From an uncultured Bacteroidales bacterium (GTDB lineage Bacteria > Bacteroidota > Bacteroidia > Bacteroidales > Muribaculaceae), in contig CASENC010000027.1 of assembly GCA_949289215.1 (NCBI GenBank), positions 1 through 43,695 of the forward strand: DNA of 43,695 bases, written 5' to 3'. A program made the position numbers and the translations under genes. The notes under the pieces are model-generated. The model made no database searches. It had not been told where the DNA came from and saw only the letters and a list, made by a program, of their open reading frames with translations. This document shows, piece by piece, positions 1-10,899 of this stretch; positions within the stretch are counted from its first letter, which is position 1, and each line of letters opens with the position of its first letter.

Positions 1-147
1 AAGACAAACAAGGAGGTGAACGAAAGATTGTTCGGTTTGTTTAACGAAACGAAAAAGCGTGTGTGCCATGCGGTGGCGGACCTTCAGACATAACGCCCCG
101 CCCGGACGACGAAAGAAGGCCGGACGGAACGGAAAAGATAAAAAGAA
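1..147 (+). other. rRNA operon spacer between 23S and 5S
   Basis: This stretch lies directly before the 5S rRNA and holds no credible gene. A short inverted repeat (acaaac at 4-9 with gtttgt at 35-40) could be part of an rRNA processing stem. The 3' end of the 23S gene presumably lies just outside the window or within the first bases; I cannot place it. Confidence 0.6.
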
Positions 148-255
148 TCAAGGCGGCGATAGCGCGTGGGATCCACCTCTTCCCATCCCGAACAGAGAAG
201 TTAAGCCACGCCGCGCCGATGGTACTGCGAAAGTGGGAGAGTAGGTCACCGCCCC
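148..255 (+). rRNA. rrf: 5S ribosomal RNA
   Basis: The core matches bacterial 5S rRNA closely: tcccatcccgaacagagaag (181-200), then ttaagc, cgccgatggtactgc and gtgggagagtaggtc in the usual order and spacing. The terminal helix I can be drawn between ggcgg (152-156) and ccgcc (249-253). The length of about 108 nt is normal. A factor-independent terminator follows directly, so this is the distal gene of an rRNA operon transcribed on the plus strand. The exact ends are uncertain by a few bases. Confidence 0.96.
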
Positions 256-260
256 ATATG

Positions 261-311
261 AGAGAAGAATCCCGGACAGCCTTCAAGGCAGCCCGGGATT
301 CTCTCTTTTTT
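261..311 (+). terminator. rRNA operon terminator
   Basis: A long hairpin: agagaagaatcccgg on the left pairs with cccgggattctctct (292-306), with a small inner stem gcc/ggc. It is followed by a run of T. It begins 6 nt after the 5S rRNA, as expected for the end of an rRNA operon. Confidence 0.93.
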
Positions 312-346
312 GCCCCCCCGCCGTCCCGTAACCGGGGCTGTAGAAA

Positions 347-378
347 TTTGGCGGTTTGAGCAGTTTAATATAATTTTG
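347..378 (+). promoter_or_regulatory. Bacteroidetes-type promoter for the first porin
   Basis: TTTG at 347-350, 20 nt, then TAATTTTG at 371-378. This fits the Bacteroidetes primary-sigma consensus (TTTG, 19-20 nt, TAnnTTTG). The start point would be near 383-386, about 18-20 nt before the ATG at 403, which excludes the upstream in-frame ATG at 310. Confidence 0.75.
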
Positions 379-402
379 CATTATATTACATACATAACAG
401 TT

Positions 403-1677
403 ATGACCCACAACAAAATATTGATACTAGTCATTGCGATGCTGTCGGTGATGACGGTTAACATTTCTGCTGCCGAAAAAGCTATTGGCGATGATTTTTC
501 ATTTAAATTCTATGGGCAAGTGCGTGCCGACTTGTTCTACAACAGTCGTTCTAATTCAGAGACGGTTGACGGACTTTTTTATATGTATCCGCGAGATCAT
601 GCGTATGACGATTTTGGCAATGATCTTAACGCCAAACCTGATGGCAGTCTTTATACCATGTATTCGCGACTGGGCGTGAATATTGCAGGTCCCACGCTTG
701 CCAATGGAAAAATAGCCACCTCGGGGTGTATAGAAATCGATTTTCGTGGCGGTGGCACCAATTATTACATGATACGCCTGAGACAAGCTTATTTCAATCT
801 TTCCTGGAACAAGTCGCAATTGCTTGTGGGGCAGACTTGGCATCCGTTTTATGGCGATGTCGCTCCCGAAATATTAAATCTAAATATGGGTGCACCATAT
901 CAGCCGTTTAGTCGTGCTCCTCAGATACGATATCGTTTTACGGATCGCGATTTCAGATTTACGGCTGCATTGCTATGGCAGTCACAATATCTGTCGGTTG
1001 GTCCGTCGGATAACAAGACCGGTACTACAAGTACGTCAAAGAGCCAAAATTTCATAAAGAACAGTTGCGTTCCCGAAATTACAGTAGGCATTGATTATAA
1101 AAGTGATAAATGTATAGCCGGTGTGGGTGCCGACATCACGTCGATTGTGCCGCGTACGCAGGCTGAATATAATGGCAGGACAGCCAAAGTGACTGAGCGT
1201 ATTACTTCACTTTCGGCAGAGGCTCACTTGAAATATAAATCGGGCAAATGGCTTGTTGCGGGAAAAACGGTACTTGGCAACAATTTTACCCAGACAAGCG
1301 GAGTAGGAGGGTATGCCATTACCGGCATTGATGAAGCTACTGGAGAACAACATTATGCCCCTGTCAAGGTTTCTTCTACCTGGCTCAATGTGGCATATGG
1401 CAATAAATTGCGCCCGGCATTATTTTTCGGGTATCTAAAGAACCTTGGTGCCGGAAAACCGGTGGTTGATGTAATGGGTACAGGTGTCGGAGATGGGCTT
1501 GGCCAACTTGTTACAGCTACGGCCGAACTGACTTACAACATACCTCACTGGAAATTCGGCATCGAATATATGTTGTGCAACGCATGGTATGGTTCAATAG
1601 GTAACGAGGGAAAAGTGTTTGATTCCCACAGTGTAATGAATCACCGTGTGGTCATGACTGCCATATTTCAATTTTGA
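403..1677 (+). CDS. outer-membrane porin-like protein (DcaP-like)
   Basis: A 424-residue protein with a signal peptide (hydrophobic ILILVIAMLSVMTV, likely cut after NISA). The mature part is rich in alternating beta-strand segments, starts with FSFKFYGQVRADLFY and ends with the aromatic signature AIFQF typical of beta-barrels inserted by BAM. The segment with MIRLRQAYFNLSW followed by LLVGQTWHPF resembles DcaP-like trimeric porins. The start at 403 is chosen because the promoter lies downstream of the earlier in-frame ATG and because it puts the signal peptide at the N-terminus. The OprB-like gene follows after 86 nt on the same strand and is probably co-transcribed. Substrate unknown. Being an outer-membrane barrel is well supported; the DcaP assignment is from memory of family motifs. 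Confidence 0.72.
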   Translation: MTHNKILILVIAMLSVMTVNISAAEKAIGDDFSFKFYGQVRADLFYNSRSNSETVDGLFYMYPRDHAYDDFGNDLNAKPDGSLYTMYSRLGVNIAGPTLANGKIATSGCIEIDFRGGGTNYYMIRLRQAYFNLSWNKSQLLVGQTWHPFYGDVAPEILNLNMGAPYQPFSRAPQIRYRFTDRDFRFTAALLWQSQYLSVGPSDNKTGTTSTSKSQNFIKNSCVPEITVGIDYKSDKCIAGVGADITSIVPRTQAEYNGRTAKVTERITSLSAEAHLKYKSGKWLVAGKTVLGNNFTQTSGVGGYAITGIDEATGEQHYAPVKVSSTWLNVAYGNKLRPALFFGYLKNLGAGKPVVDVMGTGVGDGLGQLVTATAELTYNIPHWKFGIEYMLCNAWYGSIGNEGKVFDSHSVMNHRVVMTAIFQF

Positions 1678-1763
1678 GAGCTCGCGGTGCAGCCTCTGTA
1701 TTATTTCGGCATAAATTATACCAATACCCACAGTTTCTGCCGCAGTAAAGCGGTTATTATGAC

Positions 1764-2834
1764 ATGAGAAATTTACAATTTGCGGCAACCATTGCTGCAG
1801 CAATGCTTTTACCCCAGGAAATTACGGCGCAAGACGATAAAATCCATTACAGTTGGAATATATCGGTTGATAATGAGGGGTTATGGAACATGACTACCGG
1901 ACATGGCGCATGGAACGGGCTGATTGCCATTGAAGGCGGTATATCACCCTGGAATGGTGGATTGATTGAGGCTTCGGCACTTGCAAGTTATGGAACCGGA
2001 GCCGTTGCCGATGACATACAGGGATTAACCAACATTGATGCCGGGGAAAACCGTGCATTCAGGTTGGCAAAATTAGGCATTGGCCAGCAATTCGGTAATT
2101 GGGCATTGTTTGCCGGATTGCGAAATGTGGATTGTGATTATTTCACGACATCTTATACATCGCTCTTTACCGGTTCGTCGTATGGTAATTTTCCTATTTT
2201 ATCAATGAACCATCCTTTGGCCACATTTCCGTTGTCGGCCATGGGTGTTCATGCCGAATATTCTCCTACCGGGAATATCGTAATCAAGGAGAGCTTGTAT
2301 AATGGCGTTGCGTCCGACCGTTTTGACCGGCAATTCCGTGTGCGCCCGGGCGATGATGGTTTTTTCAATATAGGTAGCGTGACATACACCGCTTCGGTTA
2401 ATGAAGATGAATGTTTCTCTCCTGCGTCCTATATGTTAATATATTCGGTTGCCAGTCTTCCCGAGGATGGGAATAGGCAACAGATGCACTATACGATATT
2501 GTGCAACATAGAGCAGCCTGTAGCATCAATATGCGATAATGCAAGGTTGGGAGTGTTGTTGCAGGGAGGGTGGAACCCTACTCCGGGCGAAGAGGCGTGT
2601 AGAGGATATGTTGCAGCTGGGATAATCTCGGAATTTCGTAACGGCATGACGGCAGGCATAGCGGCTAACCGTGCATTTACACTTGAAGGCGATGAGAGCG
2701 ACCTTGAATTTACATTCAATTATCCGTTGCTGCGTTATTTCACTTTAACGCCATCGTTGCATTGTATCTTCACCGAAGGTCGCAGTTGCAACGTGGTGGG
2801 TATGTTACGACTTTCAATGACACTGGGGCGGTAA
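1764..2834 (+). CDS. carbohydrate-selective porin, OprB family
   Basis: A 356-residue protein with a signal peptide (residues 1-22, ending ITAQ). The segments DDIQGLTNIDAGENRAFRL, NWALFAGLRNVDCDYF and FPILSMNHPLATFPLSAMGV follow the order seen in OprB porins: the D-x-QG-x-(S/T)-N-I motif, a G-x-x-(D/N) turn, a loop with serine and proline, then (F/Y)PL-x-x-x-G-x. OprB proteins are outer-membrane channels for sugars. A C-terminal beta-strand (MLRLSMTLGR) closes the barrel, although the last residue is Arg rather than Phe or Tyr. It follows another porin-like gene, so the pair may share uptake of the same kind of solute. A strong hairpin terminator begins 22 nt after the stop codon. Confidence 0.75.
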   Translation: MRNLQFAATIAAAMLLPQEITAQDDKIHYSWNISVDNEGLWNMTTGHGAWNGLIAIEGGISPWNGGLIEASALASYGTGAVADDIQGLTNIDAGENRAFRLAKLGIGQQFGNWALFAGLRNVDCDYFTTSYTSLFTGSSYGNFPILSMNHPLATFPLSAMGVHAEYSPTGNIVIKESLYNGVASDRFDRQFRVRPGDDGFFNIGSVTYTASVNEDECFSPASYMLIYSVASLPEDGNRQQMHYTILCNIEQPVASICDNARLGVLLQGGWNPTPGEEACRGYVAAGIISEFRNGMTAGIAANRAFTLEGDESDLEFTFNYPLLRYFTLTPSLHCIFTEGRSCNVVGMLRLSMTLGR

Positions 2835-2856
2835 TAATCAATTTGTTACAATAAAC

Positions 2857-2904
2857 AAAACGAGTAGAGGAATAACACAGATGTTCCACTACTCGTTTTT
2901 TTTT
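2857..2904. terminator. bidirectional terminator between porin and GH97 genes
   Basis: aaaacgagtagaggaa (2857-2872) pairs with ttccactactcgtttt (2884-2899) with one mismatch and an 11-nt loop. T-rich tails lie on both strands. It lies between convergent genes and can serve both. Confidence 0.9.
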
Positions 2905-2924
2905 ATATGGTGTGTTATGACACT

Positions 2925-5108
<2,184 letters not shown>

Positions 5109-5157
5109 TTAATTGGTTTGATGGTATATATATTATGTAAAGTTTATGCCTTGGAAT

Positions 5158-5175
5158 AACACAAAATTTTGTGTT
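5158..5175. promoter_or_regulatory. 18-bp perfect palindrome in the GH97 leader
   Basis: AACACAAAATTTTGTGTT reads the same on both strands. It sits about 40-57 nt downstream of the predicted start point of the GH97 gene and about 50 nt before its ATG. The position suits an operator for a dimeric regulator. No regulator gene is adjacent, so the function is an inference. Confidence 0.45.
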
Positions 5176-5221
5176 TAAAAAAGATAGGGTAGAACTGTGC
5201 CGACCCTATATTCATCACTTG

Positions 5222-5252
5222 CAAAGATAGCTCAAATCAAGTGCAAGACAAA
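5222..5252 (-). promoter_or_regulatory. promoter for the GH97 gene
   Basis: On the minus strand, TTTG (plus 5249-5252), 19 nt, then TATCTTTG (plus 5222-5229). This is a full match to the Bacteroidetes consensus. The start point would be near 5215, giving a leader of about 110 nt. Confidence 0.75.
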
Positions 5253-5363
5253 AAATTTAGCCAATTATTTGTGTTTATGCACATTGTTAACCGGTTTGTT
5301 GTTGTGAATAATAAAATTAGTGTTTTTTTTGTGTGAAAAAATGATAAATTTGTAGTAAGTCGT

Positions 5364-5371
5364 TATATTTG
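5364..5371 (+). promoter_or_regulatory. -7 element for the receptor-like gene
   Basis: TATATTTG matches TAnnTTTG and lies about 40 nt before the ATG at 5412. No convincing -33 element is present at the usual distance; the nearest TTTG (5349-5352) is only 11 nt upstream. The rest of 5106-5411 is AT-rich and holds no gene. Confidence 0.45.
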
Positions 5372-5411
5372 TGAAAGTTTATTCACAATGGTATAGAAAA
5401 AACATTAAATC

Positions 5412-7571
5412 ATGAGAACTGTTTGTGTTACATTGATTTTTGTGATGTTGGCGACATTGGCAGCCATGGCGCAAGAGAATGCGGCTCTGCCCGGCGACAC
5501 TGCGGCTGTGCGGCAGGACTCGGCGGCCATGCGCAACGTGGAGCTCGACGAGCTTGTGGTGCAGGAGTCTCTCGTGGAACACTCGGCCAAGGGCGACACC
5601 TACAGGGTGACCGAGGAGATGAAACGCGGCGTTGACGGCACCCTGCAAATGCTCGGGCGGCTGCCTGGGGTTGACTACAACTTAGTCAGCGACGCGATAA
5701 CCGTGCGCAACGACTCGAAGGTGCTGATACAGGTCAATGGAAACCAGATGCCTAACGGCTACCTAAAGGCACTCTCCCCAGATCGCATCGACAAGGTGGA
5801 GGTGACATACGTTCCCTCGGCAAGATACACCGCGGCAGGCTACCGATACGTGATAGACATAAAGCTGAAACCCGAGTACCGAGGGCATGACATATACGTG
5901 GGAAACTTCATGATGGTGTCGGCAGGCGACAACAACGGCGACGACGTGGTGGCCAACGAGCAGCCGCAGGCGATGTACATGTACTCTGGCGACAAGGTGG
6001 ACTTCAACGTGGGTTATGTGTTCGGGGAAATCAACTGGAACTATCCGCTATCTTACAGCAAGTCATATACCGGCATTGCCGATATATTTACCGACGAATA
6101 CACCGAGAAGAACCCCAACGACCACAACCGCAACCGCACCCATGCGGCCTTTGCCGGGCTTGACTGGCACATCAAGCCGGAGCAGACACTGTCGTTCCGC
6201 GCAAACTATGAAAACCTCGACATCGGTCGCACCGTAGAAAACCGCATACACGCAACTGATGCCGATGGCAGGGAGCAAATCAGCAGCGAGGCATCGGTGA
6301 ACGACCAAAAGCAGGACAACATTACCGGCGCGATGATTTACCGCGGCAAGTTCAGTGAAAAATGGGACGTATATGCCTCCATAGGTTATAACCGACTCGA
6401 TGCCGACGCTCTTAACAGCTACACGCTGCTTGGCGGCTATGCGAGCGAGAACCTTTACCGCAACACACGCGACTACCTTAGCGGCAACTTCGACCTCACA
6501 TACGCCATCAGCGGCAATATGTGGCTCAACGTGGGCTACATAGGCACATGGAACAGGTATGAGTCGCGGCTGAAGGCCGACGACCGCCTGCTGTCGCAAA
6601 GCACCGACGGCCGCCACAACGCATACGTGTATTACGACTATATGCCGAGCCAAAAGCTGATGCTGCACGTGGGCAGCGGCGTGGAATACATCCGCTGCAC
6701 CGGCCTTGAAGAAATCGACAAGGGGTACTGGAACTTGCTGCCCCAGGTGTCGTTGACCTATATGCCCACGCAGAAAGTGCGGCTTACAGCCGACTACAAA
6801 GCGCAAATGGAATATCCCATGCAATACCAGCTCTCGACGGCGGGCTACGACATCGACAGCCTGATGCGCTTCACCGGCAACCCGCTGCTTGCCCCGGCCC
6901 GCACGCACTCAGTATCGCTTTCCGCCAGTGTTGACAAGTTATATGCTCAGGTGCAATACAGCACCACTCGCGACTTCATTTCGGAATGGTATGCCCCGCT
7001 TGGCGACAAGAGCTACATATCAACATTTGCCAATGCCCACTACCACAGTTTCACAGTCATGGCCGGATATGATTGGCGTATCTCGGAGAATGTCAATTGG
7101 AGCAATACTTTGCAATTGGGGTACTATAAAATAAGGCTCGGCGGCATATCCCACGACAATACAAACTTTTGCATGAACAGCCAACTCGACTACTGGCTGT
7201 CTCCGTGGCAGATGCAATTCTCGGCTGTTTACTCTCGCAGCATGGAACGCACCCCGGGGCTGCAAGGGTGGAGCGACTACGGGCAGGATATGTGGCAAGT
7301 TGTGGCCCAGAAGGCGTTTTTCAAGAACCGCCTCGTGGCCTCCCTTATATACGTGCCGCCATTGCACCTCGGCATGCGCACTCGGCAACGCAGCTGCGTG
7401 GAAACGCCGTTCTACCACTCGATGCAGTCGCTCAACCTTAAAACCTACGACAACATGATACTGCTGCGTCTGCAATTCCGTTTCAGCACCGGCAAGTTCC
7501 GCCAAAACGCCCTGCGCGACAATTTCAACGTCACCCGTGAACAGCAGCAGAAAGACCGCGGCCTGATGTAA
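5412..7571 (+). CDS. outer-membrane beta-barrel protein, TonB-dependent-receptor-like
   Basis: A 719-residue outer-membrane protein with a signal peptide ending LAAMAQ. A plug-like region (about 60-155) contains LQMLGRLPGVDY, VLIQVNGNQ and PDRIDKVEVTYVPSARY, as in the receptor-like family called outer membrane protein beta-barrel (OMP_b-brl_3). The rest is a large beta-barrel with many aromatic strands. It lacks the N-terminal carboxypeptidase-regulatory-like domain common in such proteins, and no SusD-like partner is next to it. No clear TonB box can be named. The ligand is unknown. It is divergent from the GH97 gene with a 306-bp gap, and convergent with the M16 peptidase gene with only 24 bp between the stop codons. 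Confidence 0.78.
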   Translation: MRTVCVTLIFVMLATLAAMAQENAALPGDTAAVRQDSAAMRNVELDELVVQESLVEHSAKGDTYRVTEEMKRGVDGTLQMLGRLPGVDYNLVSDAITVRNDSKVLIQVNGNQMPNGYLKALSPDRIDKVEVTYVPSARYTAAGYRYVIDIKLKPEYRGHDIYVGNFMMVSAGDNNGDDVVANEQPQAMYMYSGDKVDFNVGYVFGEINWNYPLSYSKSYTGIADIFTDEYTEKNPNDHNRNRTHAAFAGLDWHIKPEQTLSFRANYENLDIGRTVENRIHATDADGREQISSEASVNDQKQDNITGAMIYRGKFSEKWDVYASIGYNRLDADALNSYTLLGGYASENLYRNTRDYLSGNFDLTYAISGNMWLNVGYIGTWNRYESRLKADDRLLSQSTDGRHNAYVYYDYMPSQKLMLHVGSGVEYIRCTGLEEIDKGYWNLLPQVSLTYMPTQKVRLTADYKAQMEYPMQYQLSTAGYDIDSLMRFTGNPLLAPARTHSVSLSASVDKLYAQVQYSTTRDFISEWYAPLGDKSYISTFANAHYHSFTVMAGYDWRISENVNWSNTLQLGYYKIRLGGISHDNTNFCMNSQLDYWLSPWQMQFSAVYSRSMERTPGLQGWSDYGQDMWQVVAQKAFFKNRLVASLIYVPPLHLGMRTRQRSCVETPFYHSMQSLNLKTYDNMILLRLQFRFSTGKFRQNALRDNFNVTREQQQKDRGLM

Positions 7572-7595
7572 AAAGGCCTTGCTTTGATTGATTGG

Positions 7596-8825
7596 TTACT
7601 TGAATGTGAGGATTGAGGCCTTGTCGGGGGTAATCATTGAGGCGGCGTCCATCAATTGTTGCGCCGTGACGGCAGCTATGTGGGCAGCGGTAGCGGCATT
7701 GCTCTCGACGGTGCCGTGGTAGAGGAAACTTTTCCCGACCGATAGAGCAAGAGCCTCGTTGTTGTCGCTTGCCACTACCAGTTGGCCTATGAATTGTTTC
7801 TTTGCGGCATCGAGTGCCCGCTCGGTGAGCGGTTTCGATGCCAGGCGGTCGATGATGTCGCTTATCACCCGTATCGATGGTTTCACGTGGCACAAATCGC
7901 TGCCGAAATATACTTGCAGCACGCCGCAATCGCTGAAGAGTGTGGCGGCCGACTCCACGGTGTAGGCATATCCGCGGCGTTCGCGAATGGCGATGTTGAG
8001 CAGCGAGTTCATTCCCGGCCCGCCAAGCAGGTTGTTGAGCAGCAGCAGTGCATAACGCCGGTCGTCGTGCATGCTGCATACCGGTGCCCCATATATCGTG
8101 TGCGCCTGGTGCAACCCCATTTGCCGTTCTTCTCTGAAAGCAGTCAATAATTCAGGGGCTTTGCGCCGCTGTGCCGGTATGGGGTGGTTGAGGCATCCCA
8201 AATGTTTCTCTACAGTGCGGAACACGGCTTGCGGCTTCAAGTCGCCAAGGACGAAGAATACCATGTTGCCGGGAACATAAAGCTCGGACAGGTATCGGTG
8301 GCAATCGTCGCCGGTGAACCTGCGCAAATCTTCTTCTATGCCCAATATATTGTGTCCCAGTTGGCTGCCGGCCCATATCATGTCTTCGAAATCGTCATAC
8401 ACGGCCTCGGAGGGTGTGTCGCGGTAAGATGCAGCCTCGTCGAGCACCACTTCGCGCTCACGCGACACTTCTCGCTCGGGGAAAATGGAATATGCCACAA
8501 GGTCGGCAATCAATTCGGCCGCCCTGTCGAGGTATCGGCAGGGGAAAATTGAATATACGGTAGTGTTTTCCTTGGTTGTGTAAGCATTTAGTTCACCGCC
8601 GATACGTTCCATGCGGTTGAGTATGTGCCAAGCCTTGCGGTGGCGTGTACCCTTGAAAATGGTGTGTTCCACAAAGTGTGCAAGCCCCAGTTGTCCCGGC
8701 CGCTCGTCGCGGCTGCCGGCATTAATTGATAATCCGCAATATGCCACTTGCGATGCAATGGGCATGAAAACCACCCGCAATCCGTTGGGTAGCGTATGTG
8801 TGTAATAGATTTCGTTGTCCATCAC
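7596..8825 (-). CDS. M16 family zinc peptidase
   Basis: A 409-residue insulinase-type metallopeptidase. The inverted zinc motif HFVEH is present (H50, E53, H54), and the third ligand Glu is E130 in VVLDEAASY, 76 residues on, as the family requires. An active M16A/B-type enzyme is therefore expected. An inactive-looking C-terminal half follows, as in the single-unit peptidases related to mitochondrial processing peptidase. No signal peptide is visible, so a cytoplasmic location is likely. Its ATG overlaps the stop codon of the preceding DUF4834 gene (8822-8825), which points to translational coupling at the end of the psd-pssA set. Confidence 0.93.
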   Translation of the reverse strand: MMDNEIYYTHTLPNGLRVVFMPIASQVAYCGLSINAGSRDERPGQLGLAHFVEHTIFKGTRHRKAWHILNRMERIGGELNAYTTKENTTVYSIFPCRYLDRAAELIADLVAYSIFPEREVSREREVVLDEAASYRDTPSEAVYDDFEDMIWAGSQLGHNILGIEEDLRRFTGDDCHRYLSELYVPGNMVFFVLGDLKPQAVFRTVEKHLGCLNHPIPAQRRKAPELLTAFREERQMGLHQAHTIYGAPVCSMHDDRRYALLLLNNLLGGPGMNSLLNIAIRERRGYAYTVESAATLFSDCGVLQVYFGSDLCHVKPSIRVISDIIDRLASKPLTERALDAAKKQFIGQLVVASDNNEALALSVGKSFLYHGTVESNAATAAHIAAVTAQQLMDAASMITPDKASILTFK

Positions 8826-9148
8826 AATCGGATTTCCTCAAATTTGGCATCGGTAATTCGCGGTTCCACGTCTTGCACTTCTATATATTGTACCGATTGG
8901 CGTTGTCCTGTAATTTCTTCAAATTCAACATATTCTCCATCGCTCGGGCCAAATATTTTTCCACGGTGGCGATGGCGGTGCGTATTGCCTCCCGAAGTGT
9001 TCCTGTTGCCGCCGCCATATTGCGACCGGGCATTTTGGAAACTACGGTTCATTTGCCTCATTTGACTCCACACCTTGAAACCGACTTTTATGATCGGATA
9101 TAAGATAAGGAACAACAGAAGCAATATTATAAGAAGTAGAAATTCCAT
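8822..9148 (-). CDS. DUF4834 family small membrane protein
   Basis: A 108-residue protein with one strongly hydrophobic N-terminal helix (about 3-22, LLLIILLLLFLILYPI). A basic Gly/Asn/His-rich region follows, then the motif KIFGPSDGEYVEFEEI, which is the recognisable core of the Bacteroidetes family DUF4834. Function unknown. It lies 128 nt after pssA and overlaps the M16 peptidase start by 4 nt, so the two are probably translated together. The membrane anchor with a charged cytoplasmic tail would suit a small scaffold or regulator of an envelope enzyme, but that is speculation. Confidence 0.82.
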   Translation of the reverse strand: MEFLLLIILLLLFLILYPIIKVGFKVWSQMRQMNRSFQNARSQYGGGNRNTSGGNTHRHRHRGKIFGPSDGEYVEFEEITGQRQSVQYIEVQDVEPRITDAKFEEIRL

Positions 9149-9276
9149 TTATTCAAATGTGTGAATGTGACGATATAAGAAAACTACAATAAGCATTGGC
9201 AAACATCATGCCATTCAGCGCATAGTTGTAGTTAACAAATGTCGGCAAAAAACAACAATCAAGCAAATGTAATTCA

Positions 9277-10026
9277 CTAAATATTATTAAGAGCTTCGCC
9301 TTTTTCATGCCGCTTAAACAGCAGCACAAGCATGAAATAAAGCATTATGGAAACGGCCAGCCCTTTTATTCCGAGTATGGCCACTGCGGCCACGGTGCCC
9401 ACGATGAGCAAATAACGGTGCGCGTTGCCTCGCATGCCATAGTGCTTGAACTTGAGAGAAAACATGCGCAACTGCGAAACCATTGCGTAGCTCAACAATA
9501 TAATGGCCGCAAGTGTGACATATTCACCCACTGCGGTGGGTTCGAGCGTGTAGAAATAATCGCAAAAGCCTATCCAGAAAATTGCATTTGCCGGAATTGG
9601 GAGGCCGACAAACGATGTTGCCTGGCTTTCGTCGGTATTGAACCTGGCAAGGCGCACTGCCCCAAACACGGCGATTAATAGCGCACCGTAAGCCACCCAA
9701 GATGACGGATACAACTCCCGCATCATAAAATACACGATAAGAGCCGGGGCAAGGCCGAAACTCACGCAATCAGACAGTGAATCGAGTTCCTTCCCTATCG
9801 GCGACACTGCCCCCAACAGGCGGGCCACAAATCCGTCGAAGAAATCAAACACCGCTGCCGCGGCTATCATTATGAATGCAAGCTGGTAATATGTGATTGC
9901 CATTGGGTCGCCGCCTATGTGCTCGCTGCCATGTGAAGCGCAAATGCAGGCAAGGCTGCCCGAAAGCAGGTTGAGGCAGGTAATGGCATTGGGTATGTTA
10001 TTCTTTATTGATTTAAGCAGGCTCAT
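9277..10026 (-). CDS. pssA: CDP-diacylglycerol-serine O-phosphatidyltransferase
   Basis: A 249-residue inner-membrane enzyme that joins CDP-diacylglycerol and L-serine to phosphatidylserine. The CDP-alcohol phosphatidyltransferase signature is complete: D61, then D64-G65 with A68-R69, G78, D82 and D86 in FDFFDGFVARLLGAV plus IGKELDSLSD. About seven hydrophobic segments follow. It is directly downstream of psd (70-nt gap), so the two steps that make phosphatidylethanolamine lie in one operon, with the second enzyme encoded first. Confidence 0.96.
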   Translation of the reverse strand: MSLLKSIKNNIPNAITCLNLLSGSLACICASHGSEHIGGDPMAITYYQLAFIMIAAAAVFDFFDGFVARLLGAVSPIGKELDSLSDCVSFGLAPALIVYFMMRELYPSSWVAYGALLIAVFGAVRLARFNTDESQATSFVGLPIPANAIFWIGFCDYFYTLEPTAVGEYVTLAAIILLSYAMVSQLRMFSLKFKHYGMRGNAHRYLLIVGTVAAVAILGIKGLAVSIMLYFMLVLLFKRHEKGEALNNI

Positions 10027-10095
10027 GATTTTTTACGAGAAAAATGGTAAACAGAAAGTATCAAGAAGAAAAATATATATGTGAGTGATAATGTG

Positions 10096-10767
10096 CTAAC
10101 GCGCCTTCAATCGCGCCACTTGCGTTATTCCACCCACCGTCTTGTCGCCAAGTTTAACCAATATCTCGGCATCAAGAGGCAGGAAAATATCGACACGCGA
10201 CCCGAATTTGATAAAACCGATATGGCGGTCGAGCGTGACATAATCGCCCGGTTCGGCATATGTCACAATGCGCCGTGCAACGGCCCCGGCAATTTGCCGC
10301 ATAAGTATTTCATCGCCGTTATTGGCCCGTATCACTATGGCCGACCGCTCGTTTTCGCTGCTCGATTTTGGCAAATAAGCGGCAAGGAAACGGCCTGAAT
10401 GGTGCTTTACGTATTCCACCCGCCCCTCGACCGAGGGCCAGTTGGCATGGACGTTGAATATCGACATGAAAATCGATAGCTGTATGACGTTGCGATGCAG
10501 GTATTCGTCTTCATAAACTTCTTCAAGAGCCACAACCGTACCATCGGCCGATGCTACAACGGCATTGGTCGGGTCGCCCTTGAAACGGCGGCGCGGGCTG
10601 CGGAAGAAATTGACAGCCAACAAGTACATCACGGTGGATATGGCAATGAATATCGACGGAATTATCTTATATTCAATAAACACCCACGCCGAGATGTTAA
10701 TTAGCAGCAGTATGAACAACAGTGCCAATAATATGTTAAGACCCTCACGGTGTATTTTGACTTTCAT
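10096..10767 (-). CDS. psd: phosphatidylserine decarboxylase proenzyme
   Basis: A 223-residue enzyme that converts phosphatidylserine to phosphatidylethanolamine. Two hydrophobic segments (about 11-30 and 36-54) anchor it to the inner membrane. The self-cleavage site is in FIKFGSRVD (Gly189-Ser190), where the Ser becomes the pyruvoyl group of the alpha chain. Histidine-containing segments such as FNVHANWPSVEG and the short length place it in the short type common in Bacteroidetes and many Gram-positives. It is first in the psd-pssA operon behind a well-formed promoter at 10844-10875. Confidence 0.96.
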   Translation of the reverse strand: MKVKIHREGLNILLALLFILLLINISAWVFIEYKIIPSIFIAISTVMYLLAVNFFRSPRRRFKGDPTNAVVASADGTVVALEEVYEDEYLHRNVIQLSIFMSIFNVHANWPSVEGRVEYVKHHSGRFLAAYLPKSSSENERSAIVIRANNGDEILMRQIAGAVARRIVTYAEPGDYVTLDRHIGFIKFGSRVDIFLPLDAEILVKLGDKTVGGITQVARLKAR

Positions 10768-10843
10768 TGAGATCTTGCTAATATGCTAAGCAGATGCGTT
10801 ATTACGTTGTAGCCGCAACGGCGCGGTTACTCGTTTCCAAATA

Positions 10844-10875
10844 CAAAGTTAATCTATTTTCAAAAAACTTGCAAA
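10844..10875 (-). promoter_or_regulatory. promoter of the psd-pssA operon
   Basis: On the minus strand, TTTG (plus 10872-10875), 20 nt, then TAACTTTG (plus 10844-10851), a full consensus match. The start point would be near 10837, about 70 nt before the psd ATG. The -33 element lies just outside the 3' end of the sirtuin gene. Confidence 0.72.
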
Positions 10876-10899
10876 TCAGAAGCTGTGCGCATTTGAACA

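Noticed and set aside
6063-6908. A long minus-strand frame of 281 codons inside the receptor-like gene
   Set aside because: It is a shadow of the plus-strand gene, which has a signal peptide, plug motifs and barrel features. The shadow has no domains and no promoter.
9149-9276. A promoter or small gene between pssA and DUF4834
   Set aside because: A CAAATGTA box (9264-9271) is present but has no -33 element and lies before pssA's end; no small frame is convincing.
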